DNA of 9,324 nucleotides, from positions 1 through 9,324 of the forward strand of contig CALDPI010000199.1 of the NCBI GenBank assembly GCA_937912045.1. Direction: 5' to 3'. This DNA is from an uncultured Clostridia bacterium. Lineage in GTDB: Bacteria > Bacillota > Clostridia > Oscillospirales > Acutalibacteraceae. A program made the translations under genes and the position numbers. Below the pieces are notes generated by a model. The model was given only the letters and a program-made list of their open reading frames with translations, searched no databases and had not been told where the DNA came from. Position 1 is the stretch's first letter. Each line of letters starts with the position of its first letter. Positions 6,385 through 9,324 of the stretch are shown here, one piece after another.

Positions 6385-7335
6385 TTATTCATTACCCTCT
6401 TCTTCCTTGGGAAGCACCGCCATAAACGCGGCGGCGGCAACCTCAATCATATCGTCATCGGGCTCGCCCGTGGTGATTTTCTGCAGCCATTTGCCCGGTG
6501 CAGACACAATTTTTGTGAACAGATTGTCGTGCTTTCCGCAATATTTGAGCACCTCATAGCCTGCGCCGCAGCAAAGCGGAACAAGCAAAATTTTAATAAT
6601 TACCCACAGCCAAGCAAGATTGTAAACGCTTGGGAAAATCATCTGCACAAGCGTGGAAAAAATGACGCTTATGAGAATCATCAAAATCATAAACGACGTG
6701 CCGCAGCGTGGGTGAAGTCTTTTTTGCTTTCTTATGTTTTCCACCGTCAGCGGAAGTCCGTTTTCAAAGCAGAAAATGGTTTTGTGCTCTGCGCCGTGGT
6801 ACATAAATACGCGGCGGATATCCTTCATAAAGGAAACACCCCAAACGTATAAAACGAAAACCGCAAGCTTTATAAGCTGTTCAATGCCCGAGCGCACAAC
6901 AGGGGAAAAGTCGGTGCGAAAAACAAAGCGCAGGCCGTCAACCGCAAGACGCGGCAGCAGCATAAAGAGCACCACCGCAAGCGCGACACCCAAAACCGCA
7001 GCAACAACCATCACCACGTTCATAACCTTTCCTGAGAGCTTGGTCGGCTCCTTGCCGTTTTCCTCTTCCTCAATTTCCGTAAAGCCCGACTTATCGGCCG
7101 AGAACATCAACGCCTTGTAGCCCACTATCATCGTTTCTATAAAGTTTACAACACCGCGCAAAACGGGCAGTCCGAAAACGCTGTATTTATCGCGCAGATG
7201 CTTTTCTTCCACGAAAGAAACGTCAATCTCGCCGTTTTTCTGACGTACGGCAATGGCGGTCTTTTCGGGACTTTTCATCATAATACCCTCAATTAGCGCC
7301 TGACCGCCGATGGATACGTATTTACACTTGCTCAT
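6385..7335 (-). CDS. DUF1385 family membrane protein (YqhQ-like)
   Basis: Conserved membrane protein whose biochemical function is not known to me. The protein is 316 residues. The N-terminus has the family hallmark GGQALIEGIMM (10-20). Hydrophobic segments at about 105-128, 152-170, 213-236 and 238-257 look like membrane helices. Between them are the best-conserved-looking polar motifs, YHGAEHK (179-185, two histidines) and HPRCGTSF (208-215, one His and one Cys), which could bind a metal; that is inference. The ends are cytoplasmic-looking and charged, with an acidic patch EEEENGKEP before the first helix. The start overlaps the histidine kinase gene by 14 nt, and the stop abuts prmC. An AGGAG sits about 10 nt before the ATG. 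Linkage to prmC is a known recurrent arrangement in Bacillota; linkage to a two-component system is less expected. Confidence 0.9.
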   Translation of the reverse strand: MSKCKYVSIGGQALIEGIMMKSPEKTAIAVRQKNGEIDVSFVEEKHLRDKYSVFGLPVLRGVVNFIETMIVGYKALMFSADKSGFTEIEEEENGKEPTKLSGKVMNVVMVVAAVLGVALAVVLFMLLPRLAVDGLRFVFRTDFSPVVRSGIEQLIKLAVFVLYVWGVSFMKDIRRVFMYHGAEHKTIFCFENGLPLTVENIRKQKRLHPRCGTSFMILMILISVIFSTLVQMIFPSVYNLAWLWVIIKILLVPLCCGAGYEVLKYCGKHDNLFTKIVSAPGKWLQKITTGEPDDDMIEVAAAAFMAVLPKEEEGNE

Positions 7336-8818
7336 TCTCTTCGGTCTCCTTATTTATGGCCTCTGCCGGCTCGCTCACGGGGGGAATAATCTCCTCTGTG
7401 ATTTCGGGCTCAGGCTCGGTTATGGGCAGAGCCACCGTAACGGTTGTGCCCACGCCCTCCTTACTTTCAACAAACAAAAGTCCGTTGTGCTGTTTAACAA
7501 TTTCGTCTGCGACGGCAAGGCCAATGCCCGAGCCGCGCACCTTCTTATTGGATTTAAAGAACTTTTCCTTAACTCTGTCAAGGTCCTGCGCAGGAATTCC
7601 CACGCCCGTATCGTTGATTTTGGTGACAACAACGCCCTCCTCTTCATACTGCGAAACAATGACGTGACCGCCCTTTTCGGTGTACTTTATGGCATTGTCT
7701 ATTACATTTATATATACCTGCTTCAGCCTGTCGCGGTCACCCATTACAAACAGGTCGTGCGGCAGGGGAAGATAGGTCAGCTCAATTTCCTGCTGCTTTG
7801 CCAGCTCAAAATACATATCCACAGCGTCGGACAGCACAGCGCGCACGCTGACAAGCCCCATCTCAATAGAAAGCCTGCCCGACTGTATGCGCGAAAAATC
7901 GAGAAGCTCTTCAACAAGTCCCGAAAGCCGCTCTCCCTCGGACAGCACCACGTCAAGCCCCTTTATTACAATCTCGTCATCGGTGCCAACCGACATCTTT
8001 GCCGTTTCGCCCCAACCGCGAATAGCGGTCAGTGGGGTGCGCAGCTCGTGCGATACCGAGGATATGAATTCGTTTTTCATCTGCTCGGCAGATTTAAGCT
8101 CGCTCGCCATATAGTTTATGGAGTCGCAAAGCTCGCCAATTTCGGTTCCGCTTTCAATTTCAATGCGCGAATCAAAATCTCCCATCGCAATTTTTCGTGC
8201 CATTTTGGAAAGCTCCTGCACAGGACGGACGATGGAACGGATAAAATATCCGCCCGAAAGCCACGAAAGCAGCAAAAACCCAAGACCGACCAGCACGCAA
8301 ATGGCACAAACCAAAAAGATTCGGCGGTTAACAGGCTCGAGCGATACAACCCAGCGCACCGCTCCGTTTGAGCCGTCGCCAAAGTCGGTCAGCACTGTGG
8401 TTTCGGCCATAACAGCCTCACCGCCTGCGTTCTTTCCGCGCCAGAGCGTTGCCGTGCCTGAGGCCACCGCCTGCTCGTAATCGGGCATGGGCTCTGTGGT
8501 GGGAGAAAATCCGTTTGAGGTGATAAGCACCTTTCCGTCACTGTCGATAATCTGTATCTCTAATTTATCCTTGTGTTCAAACTGTTCAACGTACTGCTTT
8601 GCAACGGCAGGATAGGAGGAAGCATCACAGGTAGCAAGCAGGGAAAGCCCCTTGCAGTAACCCGATGCCGTTTCATAAACCGAGTTGTAGTAACGGCTCT
8701 GGATTACAACGCAGACCAGTATTAAAAGCACTGCAACAACTGCCGCCATTACGAGAAAGACGTTCAAAAACCACTGCTTTGCTATGCTCTTTTTCGAAAC
8801 TCTGATTTCCAGCTCCAT
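7322..8818 (-). CDS. Membrane sensor histidine kinase
   Basis: Sensor kinase expected to autophosphorylate on histidine and pass phosphate to the response regulator encoded just upstream. The protein is 498 residues. Membrane helices at about 16-39 and 166-188 flank an extracytoplasmic sensor domain of about 125 residues with no recognised fold. A HAMP linker follows (about 187-243). The HisKA helix has SSVSHELRTPLTAIRG with phosphoacceptor H257. The HATPase domain has the N box (NVIDNAIKYT, 371-380), G1 box DTGVGIP (403-409), F box EKFFKS and G2 box GSGIGLAV (429-436). A Pro/Glu-rich acidic tail of about 33 residues trails the catalytic domain. ATG 8818 has a strong GGAGGG SD 5 nt upstream (8829-8824). 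It begins 35 nt after the regulator stop codon and overlaps the DUF1385 gene by 14 nt. The signal sensed cannot be read from sequence. Confidence 0.96.
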   Translation of the reverse strand: MELEIRVSKKSIAKQWFLNVFLVMAAVVAVLLILVCVVIQSRYYNSVYETASGYCKGLSLLATCDASSYPAVAKQYVEQFEHKDKLEIQIIDSDGKVLITSNGFSPTTEPMPDYEQAVASGTATLWRGKNAGGEAVMAETTVLTDFGDGSNGAVRWVVSLEPVNRRIFLVCAICVLVGLGFLLLSWLSGGYFIRSIVRPVQELSKMARKIAMGDFDSRIEIESGTEIGELCDSINYMASELKSAEQMKNEFISSVSHELRTPLTAIRGWGETAKMSVGTDDEIVIKGLDVVLSEGERLSGLVEELLDFSRIQSGRLSIEMGLVSVRAVLSDAVDMYFELAKQQEIELTYLPLPHDLFVMGDRDRLKQVYINVIDNAIKYTEKGGHVIVSQYEEEGVVVTKINDTGVGIPAQDLDRVKEKFFKSNKKVRGSGIGLAVADEIVKQHNGLLFVESKEGVGTTVTVALPITEPEPEITEEIIPPVSEPAEAINKETEENEQV

Positions 8819-8853
8819 TTCTACCCTCCGTTCTGATTATTTTAAAAAGCTTT

Positions 8854-9324
8854 TTAGTTTGCTGTGTTCCACTTATAACCCATACCCCACACGGTTACAA
8901 GGTTTTGCGGAGCAGACGGGTCGTCCTCAATCTTCATTCTGAGGCGGCGAATGTTTACGTCAACAATTTTTTCCTCGCCGTAATAGGCCTCGCCCCATAC
9001 CTTAAGGAGAATATCGCTTCTCGAAAGTGCGGTGTCGGGGTTTGTGAAAAAGTATTCAATTATTTGGAACTCAACCTGTGTGAGCTCGATATTTTTGTCA
9101 CCCTTTTGCAGCGTGCGGCGACGGATGTTAAGCACAAAATCGCCCAGCTTTATCTCGTCGGACGACTGCATCGGCGCCTTGCCCGTCTGCAATTCAACGC
9201 GGCGGTAAAGCGAATCCACACGAGCGAGCAGCTCTGTAGGACTAAAGGGCTTAGTTATGTAGTCATCAGCACCCAGGTTCAGCCCTCTGACCATGTCATC
9301 TTCGGAATCTCTCGCAGTACAGAA
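8854..9324 (-). CDS. OmpR/PhoB-family response regulator, 5' end cut off by the window
   Basis: DNA-binding regulator partnered with the downstream histidine kinase. The frame is open to the window edge, giving the last 156 residues of an expected 225-240; the first ATG inside the window (9294) is internal, not the start. What remains of the receiver domain includes the switch threonine in CTARDSEDD and the conserved lysine in DDYITKPFSPTELLARV; the phosphoacceptor aspartate lies outside. After a short linker comes the winged-helix DNA-binding domain: KLGDFVLNIRRR, LTQVEFQIIEYF, the recognition-helix region VDVNIRRLRMKIED, and the wing VWGMGYKW at the end. This is the PhoB/WalR-like type. The kinase gene follows after 35 nt, so the two form an ordinary regulator-then-kinase pair. 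Confidence 0.95.
   Translation of the reverse strand, partial: FCTARDSEDDMVRGLNLGADDYITKPFSPTELLARVDSLYRRVELQTGKAPMQSSDEIKLGDFVLNIRRRTLQKGDKNIELTQVEFQIIEYFFTNPDTALSRSDILLKVWGEAYYGEEKIVDVNIRRLRMKIEDDPSAPQNLVTVWGMGYKWNTAN

Noticed and set aside
7310..8371. 353-codon plus-strand open frame opposite the histidine kinase
   Set aside because: It lies antisense to a gene with all kinase motifs intact, has no SD before its ATG, and its protein lacks any recognisable domain. It is a shadow of kinase codon usage.
8844..8855. Perfect palindrome AAAAAGCTTTTT at the response regulator stop codon
   Set aside because: A/T-rich with no room for a loop and no GC stem, so not a terminator. Likely chance in a short intergenic gap.
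1..9324. Search for a defence system, mobile element, CRISPR array or novel gene cluster
   Set aside because: All of the sequence is accounted for by conserved housekeeping and regulatory genes. I saw no transposase, integrase, direct-repeat array or unexplained gap over 300 nt.

Overview
The window looks like a chromosomal core-gene block of a Bacillota member, most likely class Clostridia (an Oscillospirales-like, roughly half-GC gut-type genome). The grounds are the gene families (short CysE, RecX, RimO, PgsA, the YqhQ-like DUF1385 protein), strong Shine-Dalgarno sites, and a T-box riboswitch. The lineage is an inference. Every gene I can support lies on the minus strand, so transcription runs from high to low coordinates. 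I found no mobile element, CRISPR array, tRNA or rRNA.

First transcription block (9324 down to 1943): a truncated OmpR-type response regulator, its sensor histidine kinase, a DUF1385 membrane protein, prmC (release-factor glutamine methyltransferase), recA, recX, rimO (ribosomal protein S12 methylthiotransferase) and pgsA (phosphatidylglycerophosphate synthase). The genes are packed extremely tightly. The junctions, in order, are 35 nt, a 14-nt overlap, 0 nt, 34 nt, a 4-nt overlap, 1 nt and a 17-nt overlap. A possible internal promoter sits just before recA. I see no terminator inside the block.

Second block (1939 down to 1): three nt past the pgsA stop codon is a good sigma-A-type promoter (TAGACA-17 nt-TATAAT). 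A roughly 228-nt leader follows, with all the hallmarks of a tRNA-Cys-sensing T-box riboswitch and its terminator. After it come cysE (serine O-acetyltransferase, GTG start) and, overlapping by 14 nt, cysS (cysteinyl-tRNA synthetase), which runs off the window at position 1. Cysteine precursor synthesis and cysteine charging are thus placed under control of uncharged tRNA-Cys.

The region is mostly ordinary housekeeping DNA. The parts most worth a second look are the T-box with matching Cys specifier and discriminator evidence, the inverted repeat around its promoter, and the apparent coupling of a two-component system to DUF1385, prmC and recA.
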